This document shows positions 1-8,825 of a stretch of 64,000 bases of DNA, in pieces (position 1 is the stretch's first letter; every line of letters starts with the position of its first letter). Below the pieces are notes generated by a model that was not told the origin of the DNA, searched no databases, and was given only the letters and a program-made list of their open reading frames with translations. Source of the DNA: Streptomyces mirabilis (GTDB lineage Bacteria > Actinomycetota > Actinomycetes > Streptomycetales > Streptomycetaceae); assembly GCF_039503195.1 (NCBI RefSeq), contig NZ_JBCJKP010000001.1:4216001-4280000 (forward strand), written 5' to 3'. The translations under genes were made by a program, and so were the position numbers.

Positions 1-1
1 C

Positions 2-643
2 CGCACCGCCTGCGAGCCCCTGCACGTCCAGGCCGACCCGCGGAAATGGCAGCTTCTCGTGGTGAACCACACACGCGGGAAGGTCGAGGGCGCGACCGTC
101 ACCGCCCGACTCCATGACCTCGCCGGTCGCCGGATCGGCGGGACCAGGAAAGCCGTGGTCGATGTCGCGTCGGCCTCCACCACACCCGCCTTCGCCGTGG
201 ACTGGACCGACGACCTGCCCGATCTGCACCTGCTGCGCCTGACCCTCGAGGACCACGCGGGTCGTACGCTCTCGGCCAACACCTACTGGCGCCATCGGAC
301 CCCGGCCGCGATGAAGGCACTCAACGACCTCCCGCGGGTCAGGCTCTCGGCCTCGATCACCCGCGTGTCGCACTCCGGTACCGGTACCGGTACCCGGCGT
401 GAACTGACCGCTGTCGTCAAGAACCGTGGGTCGGCCCTCGCCCCGATGGTCCGGCTGTCGCTGCTGGACGATCACAGCGATGAGCGCGTCCTGCCGACGC
501 TGTACAGCGACAACTACCTCTGGCTGCTGCCCGGCGAGTCGCGGACGGTCACCCTGTCCTGGCCGGCTCACGCGCTGCCGTCGAACCGTCCGGCGCTCAG
601 CGTGTCCGCCTACAACAGTCCCCGCACAGTCGCCCGGGGGTAG
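2..643 (+). CDS. C-terminal part of a GH2-family exo-beta-glucosaminidase/mannosidase-like enzyme (5' end off window)
   Basis: The frame is open from base 2 to the TAG at 641-643 and has no start in the window, so only about 213 C-terminal residues are seen. They are beta-rich, with the NTYWRH and YNSPRTV segments and a run like SDNYLWLLPGESRTV. This resembles the Ig-like C-terminal sandwich of actinobacterial glycoside hydrolase family 2 exo-beta-D-glucosaminidases and mannosidases, which are usually secreted and act on chitosan oligomers or glycans. The catalytic TIM barrel lies off the window, so substrate and catalytic residues cannot be judged. A short GGTACC-rich stretch at 377-392 encodes a Gly-Thr linker. 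Confidence 0.6.
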   Translation, partial: RTACEPLHVQADPRKWQLLVVNHTRGKVEGATVTARLHDLAGRRIGGTRKAVVDVASASTTPAFAVDWTDDLPDLHLLRLTLEDHAGRTLSANTYWRHRTPAAMKALNDLPRVRLSASITRVSHSGTGTGTRRELTAVVKNRGSALAPMVRLSLLDDHSDERVLPTLYSDNYLWLLPGESRTVTLSWPAHALPSNRPALSVSAYNSPRTVARG

Positions 644-730
644 GGCGGAGGCAGGGCGGTCGTCGGGCGTCCGTTCGTGCGCGTTAGCCTCGTTTTGTTC
701 GAAAGACGCAGGCAGGAGCGGGAGGCAGCA

Positions 731-1033
731 ATGGCGAAGGTACCGGCCGCGGCGGTGGCCGCGGGTGGGCTCATCGGCGGCTACGGCGTGGCCAAGTGGA
801 CCAAGAAGCGGCAGCTCGGCGGGGTGGTGCTGGCGGCCGCCGGGGCCACGGCCGCGCAGCAGTGGCGTCGGCAGGCCGGCGGGAAGGCCGCCGGGGCGCT
901 GACCGTCGCGTACGTCGCCGCCTTCGCGGGGTCCCACCCGCTGGCCAAGAAGGTGGGCGCCTGGCCCTCCGTGTTCGGCGTCGCCGGTGCCGTGGCCCTC
1001 GCCTCGTGGGCCGTGGCCGACCGGCGGGCCTGA
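731..1033 (+). CDS. Small conserved membrane protein, 100 aa
   Basis: The ATG at 731 is preceded by a GGAG-rich ribosome binding site at about 716-724, so I prefer it to the in-frame start at 677. The 100-residue product begins MAKVPAAAVAAGG and is Ala/Gly-rich, with three weak hydrophobic segments (about residues 3-16, 27-42 and 55-95) separated by KKR and RRQ basic turns. This suggests a small integral membrane protein. I recognise no domain and assign no function. It stands alone, followed by a tandem repeat and a convergent regulator gene. Confidence 0.6.
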   Translation: MAKVPAAAVAAGGLIGGYGVAKWTKKRQLGGVVLAAAGATAAQQWRRQAGGKAAGALTVAYVAAFAGSHPLAKKVGAWPSVFGVAGAVALASWAVADRRA

Positions 1034-1052
1034 GCAAGCGCAGAGCACCACG

Positions 1053-1108
1053 GGCTCGAGGGCTTGAGGGCTTGAGGGCTTGAGGGCTTGAGGGCTTGAG
1101 GGCTTGAG
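1053..1108. repeat. Octamer tandem repeat (GGCTTGAG)n
   Basis: Six perfect head-to-tail copies of GGCTTGAG fill 1061-1108. One degenerate copy (GGCTCGAG) precedes them and one (AGTCTGAG) follows. The array lies in the gap between two convergent genes, and no reading frame uses it. Confidence 0.9.
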
Positions 1109-1119
1109 AGTCTGAGGGC

Positions 1120-2145
1120 CTACGAGGCCGCGGCAGCGGACAGGGATTCCGGGACCGGGACTGAGGTGGGGACCGGGACCGGAACCGGAGTCGGTCCCGG
1201 GCTCTGGAACGCCCGGCGGTACGCGTACGGGCTCGTTCCCACCACCCGTTTGAACCGCTCCCGGAACGCCGTCGGTGAGCCGAACCCCGCCTGGGTCGCG
1301 ATGCGTTCGACCGGGTACGTGGTCGTCTCCAGGAGGTACTGGGCGCGGCGGACCCGGGCGCGGTGCAGCCACTGGAGCGGTGTGGTGCCGGTCTGATCGC
1401 GGAAGCGGCGGTTGAGCGTACGGGTGCTCATGCCGGCGTGGGCGGCGATGTCCTCCAGGGTCAGCTCGCGCTCCGCGTTCTCCTCCAGCCAGGCGAGGAG
1501 GGGCTCCATCGTGGTGCCGGCCGGTACCGGGGGCTGGTCGTGGATGATGAACTGGGCCTGGCCGCCCTCCCGTTCGAGCGGCATGACCGACATCCGGGCC
1601 GCATGCGCGGCGACCGCCGAACCGTGGTCGTTGCGGATCATGTGCAGGCACATGTCGAGGGCGGCGGCCGCGCCCGCCGAGGTGAGGAACTGGCCGTTGT
1701 CGACGTAGAGGACGTTCGGGTCGACGGTCACGGCGGGGTATCTGGCCGCCAGGTTCTGCGCCGCGACCCAGTGGGTGGTGGCGCGCAGCCCGTCCAGCAG
1801 GCCGGTGGCGGCGAAGACGAAGGCGCCCACGCAGATCGAGGCGATCCGGGTGCCGTTCGCGGCCGCCGCGCGCAGCGCCTCCGTCACACCCGGCGGGAGC
1901 GGGGCGGCCGGGTTCGCGACGCCGGGCAGGATGATCGTGTCGGCCTCGGCCAGCGCCTCCAGACCATAGGGGGCGCGGATCGTGAACGGGCCCGCGCTCA
2001 CCTCCTCGTCCGCCGTCGGCGAGCAGACCCGGATCCGGTAGGGCTCCCGGCCGTCCGGCAGCCGGGCCCAGCCGAAGGTGTCGATCGGGGCGGAGAGGTC
2101 GAACGGGATGACCTGGTCGAGCGCCAGTACGGCCACGGTGTGCAT
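1120..2145 (-). CDS. GlxA-type AraC-family transcriptional regulator
   Basis: This 341-residue regulator has an N-terminal DJ-1/PfpI-like domain (about residues 1-180: MHTVAVLALDQVIPFDL, then IASICVGAFVFAATGLLDG around the nucleophile elbow). A C-terminal AraC-type double helix-turn-helix follows at about 215-315 (LEDIAAHAGMSTRTLNRRF and VERIATQAGFGSPTAFRERF). The last 25 residues are a Pro/Val repeat tail (PVPVPVPTSVPVP). GlxA-type regulators sense small molecules and bind palindromic promoters. It is divergent from the DUF2269-like gene at 2331, and a perfect palindrome at 2283-2301 lies between them, so it probably controls that pair. Its inducer is unknown. Confidence 0.9.
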   Translation of the reverse strand: MHTVAVLALDQVIPFDLSAPIDTFGWARLPDGREPYRIRVCSPTADEEVSAGPFTIRAPYGLEALAEADTIILPGVANPAAPLPPGVTEALRAAAANGTRIASICVGAFVFAATGLLDGLRATTHWVAAQNLAARYPAVTVDPNVLYVDNGQFLTSAGAAAALDMCLHMIRNDHGSAVAAHAARMSVMPLEREGGQAQFIIHDQPPVPAGTTMEPLLAWLEENAERELTLEDIAAHAGMSTRTLNRRFRDQTGTTPLQWLHRARVRRAQYLLETTTYPVERIATQAGFGSPTAFRERFKRVVGTSPYAYRRAFQSPGPTPVPVPVPTSVPVPESLSAAAAS

Positions 2146-2282
2146 GGCCAGAGCGTAGGCACACGGCGGATTGTGGCCAAGGGGGGATCGTGGCCTCGGA
2201 GGGCGCCTAGAGCGTCGTAGGGCTGCGTTCGGGGTGCCTCCGGCCTGTGGTGCGGCGGGTGGCGAGAATCCGTTGGACCCTG

Positions 2283-2301
2283 GCAGAAGTGCCGCTTCTG
2301 C
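2283..2301. promoter_or_regulatory. Palindromic operator candidate between glxA-like regulator and DUF2269-like gene
   Basis: GCAGAAG-TGCCG-CTTCTGC is a perfect 7-bp inverted repeat with a 5-bp spacer. It sits 30 bp upstream of the GTG at 2331. It is the best candidate in this divergent gap for binding by the adjacent GlxA-type regulator. The assignment is inferred from position. Confidence 0.5.
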
Positions 2302-2330
2302 AAGATCGCGCGCGGCCCTAGCGTCAGCCC

Positions 2331-2846
2331 GTGAACACGTTCCTTCTCGCCGTGCACGTCCTCGCCGCGATCGTCGCCGTCGGGCCCGTCACCGTCGCCG
2401 CCAGCATGTTCCCGCCCAGCGCGCGCAACGCACTCGCCGAGCCGGGAGACGCCCGGGCCCTCTCCACCGTGCGGGTGCTGCACCGCATCTGCCGTGTGTA
2501 CGCGACGGTCGGCGTCGCCGTGCCCGTGTTCGGGTTCGCCACGGCCAAGAACATGGGCGTGCTCGGCGACACCTGGCTGATCGTCTCGATCGCGCTGACG
2601 GCCCTGGCCGCCGTCGTCCTCGCCGCGCTGGTCCTGCCCCGGCAGACCGCGCTCATGGAGGGCATGGAGGAGTCCATAGAGGACGGCGTGGAGGGAGGCG
2701 GGCAGGGTGCGGCGTACGCCGGAGCGAGCCGTGTCGGCCCGCGGGACACCGCCCGGCTCGCCATGTTCACCGGGCTCTTCAACCTCCTCTGGGCCACCGT
2801 CACGATCCTGATGATTGTCCGACCGGGGTCCACCACGGGCGCCTAG
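2331..2846 (+). CDS. DUF2269-like integral membrane protein
   Basis: The 171-residue product starts at a GTG with no Shine-Dalgarno sequence and a TAGCGT hexamer only a few bases upstream, suggesting a leaderless transcript. Four hydrophobic segments are visible: residues 2-25 (FLLAVHVLAAIVAVGPVTV), 55-70, 83-105 (WLIVSIALTALAAVVLAAL) and about 148-165. The N-terminal His in LHVLAAIVAVG and the overall pattern fit DUF2269/YoaT-like membrane proteins of unknown function. It is divergent from the GlxA-type regulator and is its likely target. Confidence 0.7.
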   Translation: MNTFLLAVHVLAAIVAVGPVTVAASMFPPSARNALAEPGDARALSTVRVLHRICRVYATVGVAVPVFGFATAKNMGVLGDTWLIVSIALTALAAVVLAALVLPRQTALMEGMEESIEDGVEGGGQGAAYAGASRVGPRDTARLAMFTGLFNLLWATVTILMIVRPGSTTGA

Positions 2847-2862
2847 CCCTAGGATCCGGCTC

Positions 2863-3393
2863 ATGCATGAACAGGTGTACGGACCACACGATCCGTCGAC
2901 GCCCCCGGCCCCGACGGCCTACCTCGCCACCCTGGAGGGCCGGCTGACGGCCGACGGATGCGCCACCCGCTGGGAGGACTGGGCCGGGGTGCCCGTGCTG
3001 GTGGGGCGACGGTCGGACTTCCGGCTGCGCTGGATGGCGACGAAGCTCCATCTGTTCACCGTGGCCGCGGCGGTTCCGGAGATCACCGTGCCCGTCGTCG
3101 AGGGCTTCACCGAACAGGTGACGAAGTACGCCAAGGACACCAAGGGCGGCCTGCCCGTCGGTCTGCAGAACGGGGTCGGCGCCTTCCCCGTCCTCGTCAG
3201 CGACCGCGTCGACCCGGCCGCCGTGCGGTGGGCGGAGGAGCGCCAGCGCGTCCGGTTCGCCTGTATGACACGGCCCGTCGTGGTCGACAGCTCCCGCCCG
3301 TACGTGGGCATGTATCGCGGCAAGCCGGCCCTCGGGCGCGTCTACGCCACGTACTTCATCGAGAAGGGCTCGCGGTACTTCTACGGTCCGTGA
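2863..3393 (+). CDS. Conserved hypothetical protein, 176 aa
   Basis: I chose the ATG at 2863 (MHEQVYGPHDPS), 17 bases after the stop of the preceding gene, over an in-frame start inside that gene. The product is a soluble alpha/beta protein without signal peptide or membrane segment. Its coding quality is good, with segments such as WEDWAGVPVLVGRRSDFRLRW and YVGMYRGKPALGRVYATYF. I recognise no named domain. Close spacing suggests co-transcription with the DUF2269-like gene. Confidence 0.65.
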   Translation: MHEQVYGPHDPSTPPAPTAYLATLEGRLTADGCATRWEDWAGVPVLVGRRSDFRLRWMATKLHLFTVAAAVPEITVPVVEGFTEQVTKYAKDTKGGLPVGLQNGVGAFPVLVSDRVDPAAVRWAEERQRVRFACMTRPVVVDSSRPYVGMYRGKPALGRVYATYFIEKGSRYFYGP

Positions 3394-3483
3394 ATCGTCG
3401 CTCCCACGGCCCATGGATCATCACTTCATCGGTCCGCGAACGTCGCTTCAACGGTCGTCCGTGAGTCCTCCCCCGCCGGACGT

Positions 3484-3981
3484 TCACCACCACCGGGCGA
3501 GGCTGAGCGCCTCGTCCGACGAGTCCCAGGAGTCGCCGGAGCCCGAGGAACCCGCCCAGTCCGCCGCCCGGTACCGCCTCGCCACCGCCGTCGCGACCAG
3601 CACCCCCGCCGCGACCACCAGCGTGAAGAACGCCCAGGTCAGCGGCCAGACCGCCGCGTCCGGGGGCTCCGGGTGGGAGTGGAAGGAGATGTACATGAGT
3701 GCTGCCGGTGGTCCCGCCACCAGCAGTAGGGGCCAGGCCAGCGCGTCCCGGCGGCCGAGGTAGGCGGCCAGGAACAGCAGGACCACGCCGAGGAGGACGG
3801 CGCCGAGGACGGTCACCGAGGTCGTTTCGGTGATCGACCCGGTCGCCCCGGGGCGGTTGCGCAGGTCCCAGGGGAGGCAGAGGAGGTACGCCGCACCGGA
3901 GAGGGCGGCGCCGAGCACGCGCGTCAGCCAGCGTTCCGGCCAGGGGCGCGTTCGCAGAGGGCCTAACAGCTTCTCGGTCAT
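3484..3981 (-). CDS. Hypothetical integral membrane protein, 165 aa
   Basis: The 165-residue protein has four predicted transmembrane segments, roughly residues 22-37, 52-73 (VTVLGAVLLGVVLLFLAAYL), 80-97 and 108-132 (WPLTWAFFTLVVAAGVLVAT). An acidic/Ser-rich tail (GSSGSGDSWDSSDE) follows. The ATG at 3981 opens with MTEKLLGPLRTRPWPER, a basic amphipathic N-terminus. No family is recognised. It is convergent with the gene ending at 3393; the 90-bp gap between them shows no strong hairpin. Confidence 0.6.
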   Translation of the reverse strand: MTEKLLGPLRTRPWPERWLTRVLGAALSGAAYLLCLPWDLRNRPGATGSITETTSVTVLGAVLLGVVLLFLAAYLGRRDALAWPLLLVAGPPAALMYISFHSHPEPPDAAVWPLTWAFFTLVVAAGVLVATAVARRYRAADWAGSSGSGDSWDSSDEALSLARWW

Positions 3982-4080
3982 GCGTACGAGGGTTGCCGCC
4001 CGGGCGGCGGCCCGACAGAGTACGCGTACTCAGGTTCCCGTACTCAGTTCCCGGACTCGACCCGAACTCCGTTCCCGTGC

Positions 4081-5573
4081 TCAAGAGTCGGCGGGTGCCA
4101 CCGTCGACATCGGGGCCGCGATGTCCTCCAGCGAGCGCCGTTCGGCGTTCACCGCCAGGAACGCGGCGACCAGGCCCGCCGCGCACATCAGGCCCGCGCC
4201 GATCTGGAAGGCCAGCACGGTGTCGCCGACCACGCCGGACTGGGTGAGGTCCGCGAAGACCAGCGGTCCGCTGATGCCGCCGGCCGCCGTGCCGATGGCG
4301 TAGAAGAAGGCGATGGCCATCGCGCGGGTCTCCATGGGGAAGATCTCGGAGACCGTGAGGTAGGCGCTCGACGCGCCCGCCGAGGCGAAGAAGAGGGCCA
4401 CGCACCAGCAGGCCGTCAGGGTCACCGCGCTCAGCGAACCCCGGCCGAACAGCCAGGCGGTGCCGAACAGCAGCAGCCCGGAGAGCAGATACGTCGACGC
4501 GATCATCCGGCGGCGGCCGACCGTGTCGAAGAGCTTGCCGAGCAGCAGCGGGCCGAGGAAGTTGCCGAGGGCGATCACGGCGAAGTAGTAGCCGGTGGCG
4601 CCCGTCGGGACGTCGTAGAACTTGGTCAGGATCGCGCCGAAGCCGAAGGTGATCGCGTTGTAGAGGAACGCCTGGCCGATGAAGAGGGAGAGGCCGAACA
4701 CGGCGCGCTTGCGGTAGGTCGCGAGGACCGTGCGGGCGATGGCGAGGAAGCCGACGGTCTTGCGCTGGTGGAGGGTGATCTCCCCGGCGGGGGGAGGCAG
4801 TTCGCGGCCGCCGAGGTCGGCGCGGACCCGTTCCTCCACCGACGCCACCAGGTGCTCGGCCTCCTCCTGCCTGCCGTGGATGAGCAGCCATCGTGGGCTC
4901 TCCGGGACATTGCGGCGTACGACGAGGATGGCCAGGCCGAGGACCACGCCGAGGGCGAAGGTCAGCCGCCAGCCGATGTTCGCCGGGAAGAAGGCGGTGT
5001 CCAGCGCGACGATCGACAGCAGGGAGCCGCCGATCGCGCCCAGCCAGAAGCTGCCGTTGATGATCAGGTCGACCCGGCCACGGTAGTGGGAGGGGATCAG
5101 CTCGTCGATCGCGGAGTTGATGGCCGCGTACTCGCCGCCGATGCCGAAGCCCGTGAGGAAGCGGAAGGTGAAGAACCACCAGGGCTCGAAGGAGACGGCG
5201 GTCAGGGCCGTGGCCCCCAGATACACCGCCAGGGTGACCATGAACAGTTTCTTGCGGCCGAAGCGGTCGGTGAGGCGGCCGAAGAACAGCGCCCCGACGC
5301 ACGCGCCGGCGACATAGAGGGCGGCCGCGGTGCCGGTGACCTGCGCCGAGGTGATCGGCAGGCCGCTGCCGGGCTCGGAGAGGCGTCCGGCGATGTTGCC
5401 GACGATCGTTACTTCCAGACCGTCGAGGATCCACACCGTGCCGAGGCCGATCACCACGGTCCAGTGCCAGCGTGACCACGGGAGGCGGTCAAGACGGGCG
5501 GGAACGGCGCTGGTGACCCGGCCCCCGGCTTGATCCCGGCCTTCCCCCGACCCTTTTCCTCAACGGCGGACAT
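4081..5573 (-). pseudogene. MFS transporter gene with an apparent 1-nt frameshift near its start
   Basis: From GTG 5457 to the stop the frame encodes a 12-helix major facilitator: motif [12 protein letters not shown] after helix 2, its repeat [12 protein letters not shown], and the [10 protein letters not shown] region of sugar/aromatic-acid-type symporters. GTG 5457 lies inside helix 1 and has no ribosome binding site. A strong GGAGGGAG site instead precedes the ATG at 5573, which reads MSAVEEKG and then runs in the wrong frame to an early stop. In the transporter frame the upstream codons give SGEGRDQ...[13 protein letters not shown], a typical MFS N-terminus. Adding one G to the GGG run at 5551-5553 joins the two. 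The gene is either broken by a 1-base deletion or carries a sequencing error. Substrate unknown. Confidence 0.8.
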
Positions 5574-5668
5574 GAGGCTCCCTCCTCGTCGAGCGGCGCC
5601 TGCCCGGGTTCCCTCCGGAGCACGGCCTACGCCCGCCCGAGTGCGATCACGCCCTCCCGAGAGGGGAT

Positions 5669-7096
5669 CTACGCCCCCACGATCCGCGACACCGTATAGA
5701 TCAGCAACCCGGCCAACGAGCCCACCACCGTGCCGTTGATCCGGATGAACTGCAGGTCACGGCCGATGTGGGCCTCGATCTTCCTGGTGGTGTGCTCGGC
5801 GTCCCAGCCGGCCACCGTGTCGGTGATGAGGGAGGTGATCTCGGTCCGGTACGTCGTCACGACGTACACCGCCGCGCCCTCGACCCACCGGTCGACCTTG
5901 GCCTGGAGCTTGGGATCGGTGGCCATGCGGGCGCCCAACGAGAGCAGGGAGGCCCGCACGCGCAGCCGCAGCTCACTGCGCTCGTCCTCGGCGGCGGACA
6001 CGATCATGGACCGTACGGCCGTCCAGGCGGAGGCGATCAGGTCCTGGACCTCGCCGCGGCCGAGCACCTCGCCCTTCAGGCGCTCCACGCGCGCGCGGGT
6101 GTCGGTGTCGGACTGGAGGTCGGAGGCGAAGTCGGTGAGGAAGCGGTCGAGGGCGCCGCGGGCCGGATGGGAGGGGGCGTCGCGCATCTCGGTGACGAAG
6201 CGGAGCAGCTCCTTGTAGACCCGCTCGCCGACCTTCTTGTCGACGAAGCGCGGGGTCCAGCCGGGCGCGCCGCCCTGGATCGCGTCCATGACCTGCTCGT
6301 CGTGGAGCACCAGCCAGTCGTGGGCGCGGATGCAGACCAGGTCCACGACCCGCTTGTGGCCGCCGTCCCCGACGATCTTCTCCAGCATCTTCCCTATGCC
6401 GGGCGCGATCTCCTGGGCGTCGGCGCGGCGGGTGATCGCCTCTCCGACCACCGCCTGCACGTCGGAGTCGCGCAGCACGGTCAGGGCGCCTCTGAGCGCG
6501 GCGGCGAGCTCGGCGGTGACCCGGTCGGCGTGCTCCGGTTCAGCGAGCCAGGCACCGAGACGGCTGCCGATGCCCACGGCGCGCAGGCGCTGTCGTACGA
6601 CCTCGGAGGAGAGGAAGTTCTCGCCGACGAACTCGCCGAGCGAGACGCCCAGCTGGTCCTTCTTGGTGGGGATGATCGCGGTGTGCGGGATGGGCAGGCC
6701 GAGCGGGTGGCGGAAGAGGGCGGTGACCGCGAACCAGTCGGCGAGCGCGCCGACCATGCCGGCCTCGGCGGCCGCCGCGACATAACCGGCCCAGGGTCCG
6801 GCGCCCTCGTGGGAGGCCCATGTCGCGAGGACGTACACGACGGCGACGAAGAGCAGCAGGCCGGTGGCCGTCAGTTTCATCTGGCGGACACCGCGGCGCT
6901 TCTCCTCGTCGGCGGGGCTGAACGAGGTCATCGCGCGGTTCGTCGGACCGGGGGCGGTTGTCGTGTGCCGCTCCCGGCCGGGGCCGGTCGTCGTGCGTTC
7001 GGCCTGGTCGACGGCGGTCGTCGCGCGGTTGCCGGGGGCGCCGGGCCGGGCGGACTGCTCTTCGGTGCCCGCGTCTTCCGGTTCTGTTCGTTCCAT
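5669..7096 (-). CDS. DUF445 family membrane-associated protein
   Basis: This 475-residue protein starts at ATG 7096 with a GGTGGAG site just upstream. Residues 1-70 are a charged, Thr/Arg/Pro-rich disordered tail. A hydrophobic helix follows at about 78-95 (LTATGLLLFVAVVYVLATW), then the DUF445 body with AAEAGMVGALADWFAVTALF near residues 113-131, HPLGLPIPHTAIIPTKKD, and the hallmark C-terminus RINGTVVGSLAGLLIY (about 453-468). DUF445 proteins (YheB-like) are membrane-anchored at both ends and of unknown function. It is divergent from the GDSL hydrolase; the 283-bp gap holds three near-repeats of GGGGCGTCTC (7219-7262). Confidence 0.9.
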   Translation of the reverse strand: MERTEPEDAGTEEQSARPGAPGNRATTAVDQAERTTTGPGRERHTTTAPGPTNRAMTSFSPADEEKRRGVRQMKLTATGLLLFVAVVYVLATWASHEGAGPWAGYVAAAAEAGMVGALADWFAVTALFRHPLGLPIPHTAIIPTKKDQLGVSLGEFVGENFLSSEVVRQRLRAVGIGSRLGAWLAEPEHADRVTAELAAALRGALTVLRDSDVQAVVGEAITRRADAQEIAPGIGKMLEKIVGDGGHKRVVDLVCIRAHDWLVLHDEQVMDAIQGGAPGWTPRFVDKKVGERVYKELLRFVTEMRDAPSHPARGALDRFLTDFASDLQSDTDTRARVERLKGEVLGRGEVQDLIASAWTAVRSMIVSAAEDERSELRLRVRASLLSLGARMATDPKLQAKVDRWVEGAAVYVVTTYRTEITSLITDTVAGWDAEHTTRKIEAHIGRDLQFIRINGTVVGSLAGLLIYTVSRIVGA

Positions 7097-7379
7097 TCAC
7101 TCCACCCGTTCGCCGAGCCGTCCGAGGGCTCCGTACACATTGTCCCTTCCTGACCGACTCCCGGAACGGAACAGGAGTTCCCTGCGTCTGTTCGGACGGG
7201 GGAACTCAGGTGAGTCCTGGGGCCGTCTCGGGGGCGTCTCAGGGGCACCTCCGGGGCGTCTCCGGGGCGTTCGAGGCCGCGGAGGGGGGTCCCGTCGTTT
7301 CCCTCCCCACCGTGTACCCCATGATGTGATCATCACTTCGGAGCCTCGGGCTCCCCTCGCCCGAGGAGACACGCACCGC

Positions 7380-8713
7380 ATGACCAAGCGTCATGGTTAT
7401 GCCCTGCTGGCCGCCGTCATCGCCATGATCGTGGCCATATCCGGAGCCATATACGTGGGTGTCGCCGCCGACGACGGCACCGGCGGCACCCGCAACGCCA
7501 CCGCCGACAACCGCGCCCCGCGCGACTCGGCCGCCCCCGCCTCCGTCGGCACCTGGGTCGGCACCTGGTCGGCCTCCCCGCCGGAGCCGAGCCCGGCACC
7601 GAGACGAACGGCATGGCGGGCCGCTCCCTGCGCAACGTCGTGCACACGGACGTCGGCGGCACCGAAGCCCGCATCACCCTGTCCAACCTCTACGGACAGC
7701 AGCCGCTGAACATCACGCACGCCTCGCTCGCCGTCGCCGCGGCCGAGAACGACGCGGCGGCGGTGGCCGGCACCATGCGCCGCCTCACCTTCTCCGGCAG
7801 CACCGCCGTGGCCGTCCCGGCCGGACAGCAGATCATGAGCGACGCCGTGCGCGTGCGCGTCCCGCGCGACTCCGACGTCCTCGTGACCACGTACTCCCCG
7901 ACCCCGTCCGGCCCGGTCACCTACCACCCGTACGCACGGCAGATCTCCTACGCCGCCCGGGGCGACCGCACCGAGGACGTGACCGCCACCGCGTACACCG
8001 AGCAGACCCCGCGTTGGCGCTACCTCACCGCGCTCGACGTACTGAGCCACGAATCCGTCGGCACCGTCGTCGCCCTGGGCGACTCGATCACCGACGGCAT
8101 CACCTCCACGGAGGGCGCCAACCGCCGCTGGACGGACGTCCTCGCCGACCGGCTGCGCGCCGCGGCCGGCACCGGGGACGTCCCTCGCTACAGCGTCGTC
8201 AACCAGGGCATCAGCGGCAACCAGGTCCTGGCCGAAGGCCTCGGCCGGCCCGCCGACAACCCGAGCGGCCTGAACCGTCTCGGGCGCGACGTGCTCGGCC
8301 GTACGCACGTCAAGGCCGTCGTCATCGACCTCGGCGTCAACGACATCCTGCGCAACCAGGGCGAGGTCGATCCGGTGACCGTCACCGACGGGCTGCGGGA
8401 GATGGTGCGGCGGGCGCATGCGCGCGGGCTGCGGGTCGTCGGGGCGACGCTGATGCCCTTCGGGGGGCACCGCGGGTACTCGCGCTCGCGTGACGCCGTA
8501 CGCCGGGCCGTCAACGCGGAGATCCGGGCGGGGAAGGTCTACGACGCCGTCGTCGACTTCGACGAGGCGTTGCGGGATCCCTACGATCCGCGGCGGCTGC
8601 GGGCCGATTACGACTCCGGGGACCATCTGCACCCCAGTGACAAGGGGTACAGGCGGATGGCGGAGGTGTTCGAGCTCGGGGATCTGAAGGGGGCGGCGCC
8701 TGCGGAGCTGTAG
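7380..8713 (+). pseudogene. Secreted SGNH/GDSL hydrolase gene with an apparent 1-nt frameshift
   Basis: ATG 7380 (MTKRHGYALLAAVIAMIVAISGAIY) gives an N-terminal signal anchor and then VGTWVGTWSASP. After about 7580 this frame runs into nonsense and stops at 7709. From about 7580 to the stop at 8713 the next frame carries the rest: AGAEPGTETNGMAGRSLRNVVH, block I GDSITDG, block II NQGISGN, block III DLGVNDI, and the catalytic Asp-His block SGDHLHPSDKGY. One extra base at CCCCGCCGG (7577-7585) would restore one reading frame of about 445 residues. The family comprises secreted esterases/lipases using a Ser-Asp-His triad. It is a pseudogene or a sequencing error; the uninterrupted catalytic half favours recent loss or error. 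Confidence 0.85.
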
Positions 8714-8725
8714 GGTCCGGTCGTT

Positions 8726-8806
8726 TTTCGGCTGCGGCAGCGCTGTGGCTGGTCGCGCCCACGTGGCGGAGCCGCACGATGTCACAGCCTCGCGCCCCTT
8801 ACGGGT
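8726..8806 (-). repeat. Extragenic repeat family A, copy 1
   Basis: Read on the minus strand, this stretch contains AAGGGGCGCG, then GCGGCTCCGCC-CGTGGGCGCG, then ACCAGCCAC and GCAGCCGAAA. The same ordered blocks occur at 55745-55832, and in shorter form at 25112-25157. It fills the gap between the convergent GDSL and DUF1707 genes. Confidence 0.7.
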
Positions 8807-8825
8807 CGCTCCACTCGGCCGGAGA

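Noticed and set aside
3356..5479. 707-codon minus-strand frame covering the MFS gene and its neighbour
   Set aside because: Arg/Pro/His-rich shadow frame; the MFS helices are in the neighbouring frame of the same strand.
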